A stretch of DNA of 9,748 nucleotides from UBA8337 sp965658615 (GTDB lineage Bacteria > Pseudomonadota > Alphaproteobacteria > RS24): positions 1 to 9,748 of the forward strand of contig CBFHSX010000051.1 in the NCBI GenBank assembly GCA_965658615.1. The letters run 5' to 3'. Positions 1-5,366 of the stretch are shown in pieces. Position numbers and translations under genes: made by a program. Every line of letters begins with the position of its first letter. The stretch's first letter is position 1. Under the pieces are notes generated by a model. It saw nothing but the letters and a program-made list of their open reading frames with translations. It searched no databases and had not been told where the DNA came from.

Positions 1-1154
1 GTGCGGCCGCCTTCACGGATAGCGAAGCGCAGCTTCTCTTCCATGGCGACCGGTACAATCAGCTCGACTTCCATCTCAACATTATCGCCCGGCATAACCA
101 TTTCCGTGCCCGACGGCAGGCTGCAAACGCCTGTCACATCAGTTGTACGGAAATAGAATTGCGGACGGTAATTGGTAAAGAACGGCGTGTGACGGCCACC
201 CTCTTCCTTCGTCAGAATGTAAGCCTCGGCTTTGAACTTCGTATGCGGGGTAATCGAACCCGGCGCACACAAAACCTGACCGCGCTCAACATCCTCGCGC
301 TTCGTACCACGCAGCAGAACACCAACATTGTCACCGGCTTCGCCGCTATCCAGCAGCTTGCGGAACATTTCAACGCCTGTGCACGTCGTTGTCGTCGTGT
401 CTTTAATGCCAACGATTTCAATCTCGTCACCAACATTAATGATACCGCGCTCAACACGACCGGTCACAACCGTACCGCGACCCGAGATCGAGAACACATC
501 CTCAATCGGCATCAGGAAGGCTTGGTCTTTCGGACGATCCGGCTGCGGGATGTACTCGTCAACAGCAGCCATCAGCTTCATAATCGCTTCGCTACCGATA
601 TTGTCGTCACGACCCTCAAGCGCAGCCAAAGCTGAACCCGATACGATCGGAATATCATCACCCGGGAACTCGTAAGAAGAAAGCAGCTCGCGCACTTCCA
701 TCTCAACCAGCTCCAAAAGCTCTTCATCATCGACTTGGTCGACTTTGTTCAAAAACACAACAAGCGCCGGAACACCAACCTGACGGGCCAGCAAAATGTG
801 CTCACGCGTCTGCGGCATCGGGCCGTCAGCAGCGTTAACAACCAAAATGGCGCCGTCCATTTGCGCCGCACCGGTGATCATGTTCTTCACATAGTCAGCG
901 TGGCCGGGGCAATCAACATGCGCGTAGTGGCGACCCTCGGTCTCATATTCAACGTGAGCCGTCGAAATGGTGATACCGCGCGCTTTTTCTTCAGGCGCTT
1001 TGTCAATATCAGCATAATCAGAGAATTCTGCACCACCGGCTTCAGCCAAAACTTTGGTAATCGCAGCCGTCAGCGTCGTCTTACCATGGTCAACGTGACC
1101 AATCGTGCCAATGTTACAATGCGGTTTTGTCCGCTCAAACTTTTCCTTCGACAT
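1..1154 (-). CDS. tuf: Elongation factor Tu (partial, C-terminus off window)
   Basis: EF-Tu is the GTPase that carries aminoacyl-tRNA to the ribosomal A site in the cytoplasm. Translating the minus strand from the ATG at 1154 gives 384 codons with no stop, beginning MSKEKFERTKPHCNIGTIGH. The GTPase motifs are intact: P-loop GHVDHGKT (residues 19-26), switch I RGITI with T62, DCPGH (81-85) and NKVD (136-139). Domains 2 and 3 follow, with the VERG and MVMPGDNVEM signatures. The family is about 396 residues long, so only roughly 12 C-terminal residues are missing beyond the left edge. The start is supported by a GAGGA Shine-Dalgarno 7 nt upstream. The gene lies downstream of tRNA-Tyr and tRNA-Gly on the same strand and is probably co-transcribed with them. 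Identification is certain from the sequence; whether the genome has a second tuf copy cannot be seen. Confidence 0.98.
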   Translation of the reverse strand, partial: MSKEKFERTKPHCNIGTIGHVDHGKTTLTAAITKVLAEAGGAEFSDYADIDKAPEEKARGITISTAHVEYETEGRHYAHVDCPGHADYVKNMITGAAQMDGAILVVNAADGPMPQTREHILLARQVGVPALVVFLNKVDQVDDEELLELVEMEVRELLSSYEFPGDDIPIVSGSALAALEGRDDNIGSEAIMKLMAAVDEYIPQPDRPKDQAFLMPIEDVFSISGRGTVVTGRVERGIINVGDEIEIVGIKDTTTTTCTGVEMFRKLLDSGEAGDNVGVLLRGTKREDVERGQVLCAPGSITPHTKFKAEAYILTKEEGGRHTPFFTNYRPQFYFRTTDVTGVCSLPSGTEMVMPGDNVEMEVELIVPVAMEEKLRFAIREGGR

Positions 1155-1231
1155 GTCTGTTCCTCGTTATGTTGGAAGCCCCGTCGAAAAGGCTTCGGAA
1201 ACCAAATAGTCCACCCGACCCTATGTCGGAC
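1155..1231 (-). other. tRNA-Gly to tuf spacer with leader hairpins and RBS
   Basis: This 77-nt spacer separates the tRNA-Gly 3' end from tuf. It can form two small hairpins: CCGAC/GTCGG (1215-1219 with 1225-1229) directly after the tRNA, and GAAGCC/GGCTTC (1175-1180 with 1191-1196) just before the ribosome binding site GAGGA. No promoter or T-tract terminator is obvious. The likely reading is a single tRNA-tuf transcript that is cut by tRNA-processing enzymes to release tuf mRNA, as in tRNA-tufB operons of other Proteobacteria. That processing is inferred, not visible. Confidence 0.45.
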
Positions 1232-1305
1232 TGGAGCGGGTGAAGGGAATCGAACCCTCATCTTCAGCTTGGAAGGCTGTTGCTCTACCATTGAGCTACA
1301 CCCGC
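1232..1305 (-). tRNA. tRNA-Gly (anticodon UCC), CCA encoded
   Basis: The minus strand folds into a complete cloverleaf. The acceptor stem is GCGGGTG/CACCCGC, the D stem GCTC/GAGC, and the anticodon loop CTTCCAA gives anticodon UCC, reading GGA/GGG glycine codons. The T arm is GAGGG-TTCGATT-CCCTT, the discriminator is U, and the 3' CCA is encoded in the DNA. The top pair of the anticodon stem (27-43) is an A-A mismatch, which is tolerated in glycine tRNAs. It lies between tRNA-Tyr (55 nt upstream) and tuf (77 nt downstream), the same Tyr-Gly-tuf order seen in E. coli tufB operons. Confidence 0.97.
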
Positions 1306-1360
1306 CGTACCCATACCGGGTCATTCCCTAGCCCCTTTGCGCGCCCGCAAAGAAGCAAAA

Positions 1361-1445
1361 TGGTGGAGGGAGTTGGATTCGAACCAACGTAGGCATAGCC
1401 AACGGGTTTACAGCCCGTCCCCTTTAGCCACTCGGGCATCCCTCC
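1361..1445 (-). tRNA. tRNA-Tyr (anticodon GUA), CCA encoded
   Basis: This is an 85-nt class II tRNA on the minus strand. The acceptor stem is GGAGGGA paired with TCCCTCC, and the anticodon arm GGGCTGTAAACCC gives anticodon GUA for tyrosine codons UAU and UAC. The long variable arm expected of bacterial tRNA-Tyr is present (GGCTATGCC region). The T loop is TTCGAAT, the discriminator is A, and the CCA end is encoded. It is the first gene of the minus-strand tRNA-Tyr, tRNA-Gly, tuf cluster. Confidence 0.97.
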
Positions 1446-1602
1446 GCCCAAAGAGGTAAAACCCTGCCCTACACACGGTAAACACATGATTTTACTACCA
1501 AATTAAAGCGCGAAACCCCGCTCGCTGGCCCTGTTTTCGATAAAACCAAGCCCGGCGACACAGTGTTTGCACTTCAATGTCATCAGCCTTATAAGGAATT
1601 GA
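1446..1602. promoter_or_regulatory. Divergent intergenic region, tRNA-tuf versus rlmB
   Basis: This 157-nt spacer must hold the start of the tRNA-tuf transcript (minus) and of rlmB (plus). On the minus strand a -10-like TAAAAT (1494 to 1489) lies about 44 nt before tRNA-Tyr, but no convincing -35 box sits at normal spacing from it. On the plus strand the better candidate is listed separately at 1567-1595. A small hairpin GTTTT/AAAAC (1533-1546) lies between the two. A strong promoter is expected for the tuf cluster, so my failure to see one may reflect relaxed alphaproteobacterial consensus rather than absence. Confidence 0.35.
1567..1595 (+). promoter_or_regulatory. Candidate rlmB promoter overlapping its Shine-Dalgarno
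   Basis: TTGCAC (1567-1572) and TATAAG (1590-1595) are separated by exactly 17 nt, the optimal sigma-70 spacing, and the -10 box matches TATAAT at five of six positions. The same bases contain the only Shine-Dalgarno candidate, AAGGA (1593-1597), 5 nt before the ATG. If this is the promoter, transcription would begin at about the ATG itself and the mRNA would be leaderless. If it is not, the motif is simply a ribosome binding site and the promoter lies further upstream. The sequence cannot decide. Confidence 0.3.
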
Positions 1603-2388
1603 ATGACCAAGCGCAAGCCTAACTATCAAAGAAATAAAAGAAAATCCGCGTCGTCGAGCGGCGATGAGGGGGGCGTGCCATTGCTGTATGGCGCGCATGC
1701 TGTGCGGGCGGCTTTGGGCAATGAAAAACGGCGTATTAACAGGCTTTTTGTCACGCAAAATGCCGCCAATGAGCTGGCCGAGGCGATCGACCGGCGCGGC
1801 GTGCAACCAAGCGTCAAAACCGGCGGCGAATTGGCGCAAATGCTGCCGCCCGATGCGGTGCATCAGGGCATGGTGCTGGATTGCACGCCGATACCGCAAC
1901 CGACGCTGGACGAGGTGGCGGCTAGCGGCAAAACGCTGGTGCTGCTCGACCAAGTCTCGGATCCGCGCAATGTCGGTGCCATCTTGCGCGCTGCTGCGGT
2001 TTTTGGCGCCGGCGCAGTGATTGTGACGCGGCGCAACAGCCCGCCTGCCGGTGGCACTTTGGCCAAAACCGCCGTCGGCGCGTTAGAAGTCGTGCCGCTT
2101 ATCGAGGTCGCCAATCTGGCGCGCGCGCTGGAGGATTTGCACAAAGCCGGCTATATGAGCGTCGGCCTGGATGAGGCCGGCGCGGTGCTCATCGACCAAG
2201 TGCCGCAAGGTCGGCCACTGGCTGTGGTTATGGGCGCAGAAGGCCCGGGATTGCGCCGCCTGACTCGCGAAACCTGCGATATGCTGGCCCGTCTGCCGGT
2301 CGCCGACGCCGCCGAAGGCGAGGCTTTCGCAACCCTAAACGTCGCCACCGCCACGGCCGTAACGCTTTACGCGCTGAGCCAAAGCTAG
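1603..2388 (+). CDS. rlmB: 23S rRNA (guanosine-2251-2'-O)-methyltransferase RlmB, SPOUT/TrmH family
   Basis: RlmB uses S-adenosylmethionine to methylate the ribose of G2251 in the P-site loop of 23S rRNA. The 261-residue protein has a basic tail (about 1-20), an L30e-like substrate-binding domain (about 27-100, starting LLYGAHAVRAAL) and a C-terminal SPOUT knot. SPOUT motif 1 is DPRNVGAILRAA (120-131, with N123 and R129), motif 2 is VMGAEGPGL (209-217, with E213), and motif 3 is LNVATATAVTLYA (245-257, with N246). Length is usual for the family. The start is supported by AAGGA 5 nt upstream. Its position divergent from tRNA-Tyr, tRNA-Gly and tuf is the common alphaproteobacterial arrangement and favours RlmB over other TrmH-family members such as TrmL or the mitochondrial-type MRM enzymes. 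Only 12 nt separate its stop from the convergent CDGSH gene. Confidence 0.93.
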   Translation: MTKRKPNYQRNKRKSASSSGDEGGVPLLYGAHAVRAALGNEKRRINRLFVTQNAANELAEAIDRRGVQPSVKTGGELAQMLPPDAVHQGMVLDCTPIPQPTLDEVAASGKTLVLLDQVSDPRNVGAILRAAAVFGAGAVIVTRRNSPPAGGTLAKTAVGALEVVPLIEVANLARALEDLHKAGYMSVGLDEAGAVLIDQVPQGRPLAVVMGAEGPGLRRLTRETCDMLARLPVADAAEGEAFATLNVATATAVTLYALSQS

Positions 2389-2400
2389 GCCTTAAATCCC

Positions 2401-2640
2401 TTACAGTTTATTATGGGCGCCATCACAAAGCGGTGATTTGCCGGTTGCTTTGCAGCCGCAAAAATAAACTTCGCCGTCTTTTGTCGCCTCATAGGCGAGC
2501 GGCTCAAACCCCGTCCCCTTGTGCTTGCCGTCGCAAAAAGGCTGATTTTCGGATCTGCCGCAGGAACACCAGAAATAGCGCTTTCCGGCTTTCACGTCGG
2601 TTTTATACGGTGCTTTTTGCGGACATTCGGCTTGGCTCAT
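2401..2640 (-). CDS. Tandem CDGSH iron-sulfur domain protein
   Basis: A 79-residue protein carrying two CDGSH modules, each expected to hold a [2Fe-2S] cluster with three Cys and one His. Module 1 has C25, C27, C36 and H40 (PFCDGKH); module 2 has C61, C63, C72 and H76 (PLCDGAH). All eight ligands of the C-x-C...C-D-G-x-H pattern are present, although the usual serine of CDGSH is Lys in the first copy and Ala in the second. Two modules in one short chain resemble the CISD3/Miner2 class and many bacterial homologues, which are monomeric, whereas single-domain mitoNEET dimerises. The physiological role (electron or cluster transfer, redox sensing) is unknown for most bacterial members. The start is secured by AGGAGG upstream. 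There is no signal peptide, so it is probably cytosolic. It follows the thiolase gene, but a strong terminator lies between them, so it is probably transcribed separately. Confidence 0.93.
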   Translation of the reverse strand: MSQAECPQKAPYKTDVKAGKRYFWCSCGRSENQPFCDGKHKGTGFEPLAYEATKDGEVYFCGCKATGKSPLCDGAHNKL

Positions 2641-2697
2641 GGTCTTTCCTCCTGTTACGGCGCCTGTTCAAACTTAAGTGTAGCTGAAATGCGGCAT

Positions 2698-2733
2698 AAA
2701 AAAAGCCCCGCTCTCGTGAAAAGAGCGGGGCTT
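2698..2733 (-). terminator. Rho-independent terminator of the thiolase gene
   Basis: A perfect 12-bp stem (AAGCCCCGCTCT at 2703-2714 pairs with 2722-2733) with a 7-nt loop. On the minus strand it is followed by an uninterrupted U-tract, seen as seven A on the plus strand at 2698-2704, the last two of which are also in the stem. It starts 21 nt after the thiolase stop codon. The other flank also has five T (2737-2741), so some plus-strand termination is possible, but no plus-strand gene is close enough to need it except rlmB, about 310 nt away. Confidence 0.95.
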
Positions 2734-2754
2734 GAATTTTTGATAAGCTAGAGC

Positions 2755-3930
2755 TTACTGCATGTTCTCGATGATGGTGACATTGGCCATGCCACCGCCT
2801 TCGCACATGGTTTGCAGGCCGTACTTACCGCCCGAACGCTGCAGCGCATTGACCAATGTGGCCATCAGCTTGGTGCCGGAACCGCCCAGCGGGTGACCCA
2901 GCGCAATAGCGCCGCCATGCACATTGAGTTTTTCTTCGTCAACACCCAGCTCTTTGGCGAAAGCCACCGGAACAGAACCGAAAGCTTCATTGACTTCAAA
3001 CACGTCAATATCGTCAATCGACAGACCGGCCTTATCCAGCGCACGCTTGGTGGCCGGGATCGGCGCCTCCAGCATGATGACCGGATCGTGACCCATAACC
3101 GACAGGTGAATGATTTTCGCCAGCGGCTTAACATTCAGCTTTTTCAGACCCTCTTCATTGACGATCATCACGCCCGAAGCGCCATCGCAAATCTGGCTTG
3201 ACGACGCAGCAGTAATCACACCGCCTTCGGCCAGCAGCTTAACGCCTTTAATGCCGTCCAGGCTGGCGTCAAAGCGAATGCCTTCATCGACCTTGTGCAA
3301 TTCTTTGTCGCCATCTTCATTGGTGACTTCAACCGGCACGATTTCAGTGTCGAATGCACCGGCTTGCGTTGCGGCAATGGCGCGCTCATGGCTGCGATAA
3401 GCGTAAGCGTCGATCTCGTCCTTGGTCAGACCGTATTTTTTGGCAACCATTTCGGCGCCGGCAAACTGGCTGAACTGCACGTCGGGATAACGCTCTTGCA
3501 TTTTCGGCGAGACATAAAAGCCGTGACCTTCTTTGTAAGGCAGGCTCATCGGCAGGCCCATCGGCACATTGGTCATGCTTTCGACACCGGCAGCGATAAC
3601 GCAATCCATCGTGCCTGACATAACGGCCTGCGCGGCGAAATGAATCGATTGTTGACTGGAGCCGCATTGGCGGTCAACCGAGGTGGCCGGCACGCTTTCC
3701 GGCAGCTTCGAGGCCAGAACCGCATTACGGCCAATATTACCGGCTTGCTGACCGGCCTGGCCGACACAGCCCATAATAACATCTTCGACCATTTCCGGAT
3801 CGGCGCCTGAACGCTCGATCAGCGAGTCGATGACATGACCCGCCAAATCGGCCGGATGCCATTCTTTCAGTTTACCGTCACGACGCCCGCCTGCGGTACG
3901 TGCAGCGGCTACAATATATGCTTCAGCCAT
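2755..3930 (-). CDS. Acetyl-CoA C-acyltransferase (thiolase)
   Basis: A cytosolic thiolase that either cleaves 3-ketoacyl-CoA to acetyl-CoA plus a shortened acyl-CoA, or condenses two acetyl-CoA. The 391-residue length is standard. The nucleophilic cysteine C89 lies in VDRQCGSSQQ, the NEAF motif is at 314-317, H346 is in GGAIALGHPLGGSG, and the second catalytic cysteine C376 is in MCEGGGMANVTII. The GGSG and CEGGG variants replace the GATG and CIGGG forms common in PhaA-type enzymes, pointing to a broad degradative thiolase subfamily, but chain-length preference cannot be read from sequence. AAGGAG 7 nt upstream supports the start. It is divergent from the quinone reductase gene, with 131 nt between them, and has its own terminator. 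It is probably part of fatty-acid, alcohol or branched-chain acid breakdown. Confidence 0.93.
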   Translation of the reverse strand: MAEAYIVAAARTAGGRRDGKLKEWHPADLAGHVIDSLIERSGADPEMVEDVIMGCVGQAGQQAGNIGRNAVLASKLPESVPATSVDRQCGSSQQSIHFAAQAVMSGTMDCVIAAGVESMTNVPMGLPMSLPYKEGHGFYVSPKMQERYPDVQFSQFAGAEMVAKKYGLTKDEIDAYAYRSHERAIAATQAGAFDTEIVPVEVTNEDGDKELHKVDEGIRFDASLDGIKGVKLLAEGGVITAASSSQICDGASGVMIVNEEGLKKLNVKPLAKIIHLSVMGHDPVIMLEAPIPATKRALDKAGLSIDDIDVFEVNEAFGSVPVAFAKELGVDEEKLNVHGGAIALGHPLGGSGTKLMATLVNALQRSGGKYGLQTMCEGGGMANVTIIENMQ

Positions 3931-4061
3931 GGTGAATCTCCTTCTGGCAAATAATATGGCGGGAAGTTAGCCCAACCTCGCCTCATCTCACAAGTTAATT
4001 TTCAATTGCACATTTGCGCCAAGCCCGTAACATGCTGCGCAATTCTGATAAGGAGAAATAG
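3931..4061. promoter_or_regulatory. Divergent promoter region, thiolase versus quinone reductase
   Basis: This 131-nt spacer holds start signals for both flanking genes. On the plus strand a weak candidate promoter is TTGCAC (4006-4011), 16 nt, TAACAT (4028-4033), ending 28 nt before the ATG at 4062, with AGGAG (4051-4055) as ribosome binding site. On the minus strand TTGTGA followed 18 nt later by TAACTT is possible but equally weak. The AT-rich core around 3991-4007 is where shared regulation would be expected, but I see no clear operator dyad. Confidence 0.35.
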
Positions 4062-5036
4062 ATGAAAACGCGTATTACAGAACTATTCGGCATTGAACAT
4101 CCGGTTATCCAGGGCGGCATGCACTATGTCGGCTTTGCTGAAATGGCCGCTGCCGTATCCAATGCCGGTGGCCTCGGTATCATTACCGGCCTGACACAAA
4201 GATCACCCGCCGATCTGGCCAATGAGATTGCCCGCTGCCACGACATGACGGACAAACCCTTCGGCGTCAATCTGACCTTCCTGCCGGGTTTCGCCAATCC
4301 TGATTATCCGGGCTATATCGACGCCATCATTAATGGCGGTGTGCGCATTGTTGAGACCGCCGGTCGCAGCCCCGAACAATATATGCCGACGCTGAAAGAA
4401 GCCGGTATTAAAGTCATCCATAAATGCACCTCAGTGCGCCACTCGTTGAAAGCCGAACGCATTGGCTGCGACGCCGTCTCGGTTGACGGCTTTGAGTGCG
4501 GCGGTCACCCGGGCGAGGATGATATCCCCAATATGATTTTATTGCCGCGTGCGGCTGAAGAGCTGTCCATCCCATTTGTTGCCTCGGGCGGCATGGGCAA
4601 TGCCAAACAGTTGGTTGCCGCTTTGGCACTCGGGGCTGACGGCATTAATATGGGCACGCGCTTTATCGCCACCAAGGAAGCGCCGGTACATCAGAATGTA
4701 AAAGACGCGCTGGTCGCCGCCTCCGAACTCGACACGACGCTGATTATGCGCCCGCTTCGCAACACGGAACGCGTGTTGAAAAATGACGCGGTAGAGCGCA
4801 TCCAAGCCAAAGAAAAAGAGCTGGGCGATGACATTAAAATCAATGACATTATGGACGAGGTCGCCGGCGTGTATCCGAAGATCATGTCGGATGGTGACAT
4901 GGATAGCGGCGCGTGGAGCTGCGGCATGGTCGCCGGCCTAATTCACGATATCCCGAGCTGCAATGAGCTGGTCGGCGGCATGGTGAAAGAAGCCGAAGAG
5001 ATTATCGCCAAGCGCCTTGCTGCATTTGCGGCCTAG
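4062..5036 (+). CDS. PA1024-like FMN-dependent NADH:quinone reductase (nitronate monooxygenase superfamily)
   Basis: A 324-residue TIM-barrel flavoprotein of the 2-nitropropane dioxygenase/nitronate monooxygenase superfamily. It follows the P. aeruginosa PA1024 pattern, as I recall that sequence, almost segment by segment: QGGMHYVGFAEMAAAVSNAGG (17-37), KPFGVNLTFLP (65-75), VIHKCTSVRHSLKAER (118-133), DGFECGGHPGEDDIP with H149, the FMN phosphate site ASGGMGN (174-180), GADGINMGTRF (191-201), and IMRPLRNTERV (228-238). PA1024 itself was reassigned from nitronate monooxygenase to a soluble NADH:quinone reductase that does not pump protons, so this gene should probably not be called a nitronate monooxygenase. 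AGGAG 6 nt upstream supports the start. It is divergent from a thiolase; beta-oxidation neighbours are also typical of PA1024. A role in quinone recycling during acyl-CoA oxidation is inference. Confidence 0.88.
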   Translation: MKTRITELFGIEHPVIQGGMHYVGFAEMAAAVSNAGGLGIITGLTQRSPADLANEIARCHDMTDKPFGVNLTFLPGFANPDYPGYIDAIINGGVRIVETAGRSPEQYMPTLKEAGIKVIHKCTSVRHSLKAERIGCDAVSVDGFECGGHPGEDDIPNMILLPRAAEELSIPFVASGGMGNAKQLVAALALGADGINMGTRFIATKEAPVHQNVKDALVAASELDTTLIMRPLRNTERVLKNDAVERIQAKEKELGDDIKINDIMDEVAGVYPKIMSDGDMDSGAWSCGMVAGLIHDIPSCNELVGGMVKEAEEIIAKRLAAFAA

Positions 5037-5049
5037 GTTAAAAGTGCGC

Positions 5050-5069
5050 GCCTGCCCGAAAGGGCAGGC
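5050..5069 (+). terminator. GAAA-tetraloop hairpin after the quinone reductase gene
   Basis: An 8-bp perfect GC-rich stem (GCCTGCCC with GGGCAGGC) capped by a GAAA tetraloop begins 14 nt after the stop codon. There is no T-tract after it, so it does not meet the intrinsic terminator rule. It could instead stabilise the mRNA 3' end or belong to the palindromic repeat family of this region, because the hairpin at 5301-5318 read on the minus strand is nearly identical (CCCTGCC-GAAA-GGCAGGG). Confidence 0.35.
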
Positions 5070-5145
5070 CCGGCACGCCTTCCCCAAGTAAGGCGGTTTC
5101 GCAACGTAAAACCGCCGAGACGAGGAAGCTTTATATGAATTAGAA

Positions 5146-5169
5146 AGCCCCGTCAGAAATGGCGGGGCT
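5146..5169 (-). terminator. Possible terminator hairpin of the alkylsulfatase operon
   Basis: AGCCCCGTC (5146-5154) pairs with GGCGGGGCT (5161-5169) over 9 bp with one G-T pair and a 6-nt loop. On the minus strand it is followed by TTTCTAATT, a weak but usable U-rich tail. On the plus strand no T-run follows. It lies about 195 nt beyond the alkylsulfatase stop, with the repeat pair in between, so a role for either convergent gene is uncertain. Confidence 0.45.
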
Positions 5170-5184
5170 GTCGTTCGCAACCGA

Positions 5185-5254
5185 CCGACTCCAAACGCTT
5201 CGCGTTTGTCGCTGGCGCAAGGCGCACTAAGCCAACAAGTTGGCAAGTGCTTTT
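5185..5254 (+). repeat. Two-hairpin palindromic repeat, copy A
   Basis: Copy A reads CCGACTC, a 7-bp hairpin CAAACGC/GCGTTTG (5192-5208), the constant block TCGCTGGCGCAAGGC, and then a bipartite hairpin. That hairpin has outer stem GCACT/AGTGC (5224-5228 with 5246-5250) and inner stem GCCAAC/GTTGGC (5231-5236 with 5239-5244), separated by AA on one side and A on the other. It ends in TTTT. The single-stranded blocks match copy B while the paired bases differ, so base pairing rather than sequence appears to be preserved. I do not recognise it as a named repeat family. Confidence 0.75.
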
Positions 5255-5291
5255 AGCGGCGGAAAGAGCAAGTGTGAGGGTATCGTATGAG

Positions 5292-5366
5292 CCGGCTCCC
5301 CCCTGCCTTTCGGCAGGGCTTCGCTGGTGCCGGGCGCGCTAAGGCAGCGAAGCTGCCAAGCGCTTA
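5292..5366 (+). repeat. Two-hairpin palindromic repeat, copy B
   Basis: Copy B lies about 110 nt after copy A in the same orientation. It reads CCGGCTC, a 7-bp hairpin CCCTGCC/GGCAGGG (5301-5318), the block TCGCTGGTGCCGGGC, and a bipartite hairpin with outer stem GCGCT/AGCGC (5336-5340 with 5359-5363) and inner stem GGCAGC/GCTGCC (5343-5348 with 5352-5357). The AA and A bulges sit in the same places as in copy A. Its final bases CTTACGG overlap the alkylsulfatase stop codon (5364-5366). Confidence 0.75.

Larger units (their letters stand above)
5037..5363. other. Gene-free 327-nt region packed with hairpins and repeats
   Basis: No credible gene lies here between the convergent quinone reductase and alkylsulfatase genes. 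Reading left to right it contains a GAAA-capped hairpin (5050-5069), a hairpin GGCGGTTT/AAACCGCC (5092-5099 with 5109-5116), a GC-rich terminator-like hairpin (5146-5169), and then two direct, diverged copies of a two-hairpin repeat (5185-5254 and 5292-5366). Short open frames cross the region but have no ribosome binding site or recognisable product. It is a cluster of palindromic elements, some of which may terminate the flanking genes. Confidence 0.8.

Noticed and set aside
1232..1305. A27-A43 mismatch at the top of the tRNA-Gly anticodon stem as a possible sign of a decayed tRNA.
   Set aside because: All other stems, the conserved loops and the encoded CCA are intact, and mismatches at this pair are tolerated in tRNA-Gly.
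1522..1546. TCGCTGG next to a GTTTT/AAAAC hairpin upstream of rlmB as a possible third copy of the 5185-5366 repeat.
   Set aside because: Only the 7-nt block matches; neither the GGCGC block nor the bipartite hairpin follows, so this is likely chance.
5123..5143. GAGGA followed by ATG AAT TAG, a two-codon open frame that could be a minimal leader peptide.
   Set aside because: No gene lies downstream on the plus strand for it to control, and such short frames arise by chance.
4938..5246. Minus-strand open frame of 102 codons spanning the quinone reductase 3' end and the hairpin region.
   Set aside because: No ribosome binding site, overlap with a firm gene on the other strand, low-complexity composition from the hairpins, and no recognisable product.
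5224..5250. GCCAAC...GTTGGC in repeat copy A resembles integron attC core and inverse-core sites.
   Set aside because: The two boxes are only 2 nt apart instead of bounding a long imperfect palindrome, each is 6 rather than 7 nt, copy B does not keep the AAC/GTT bases, and there is no integrase or gene cassette.
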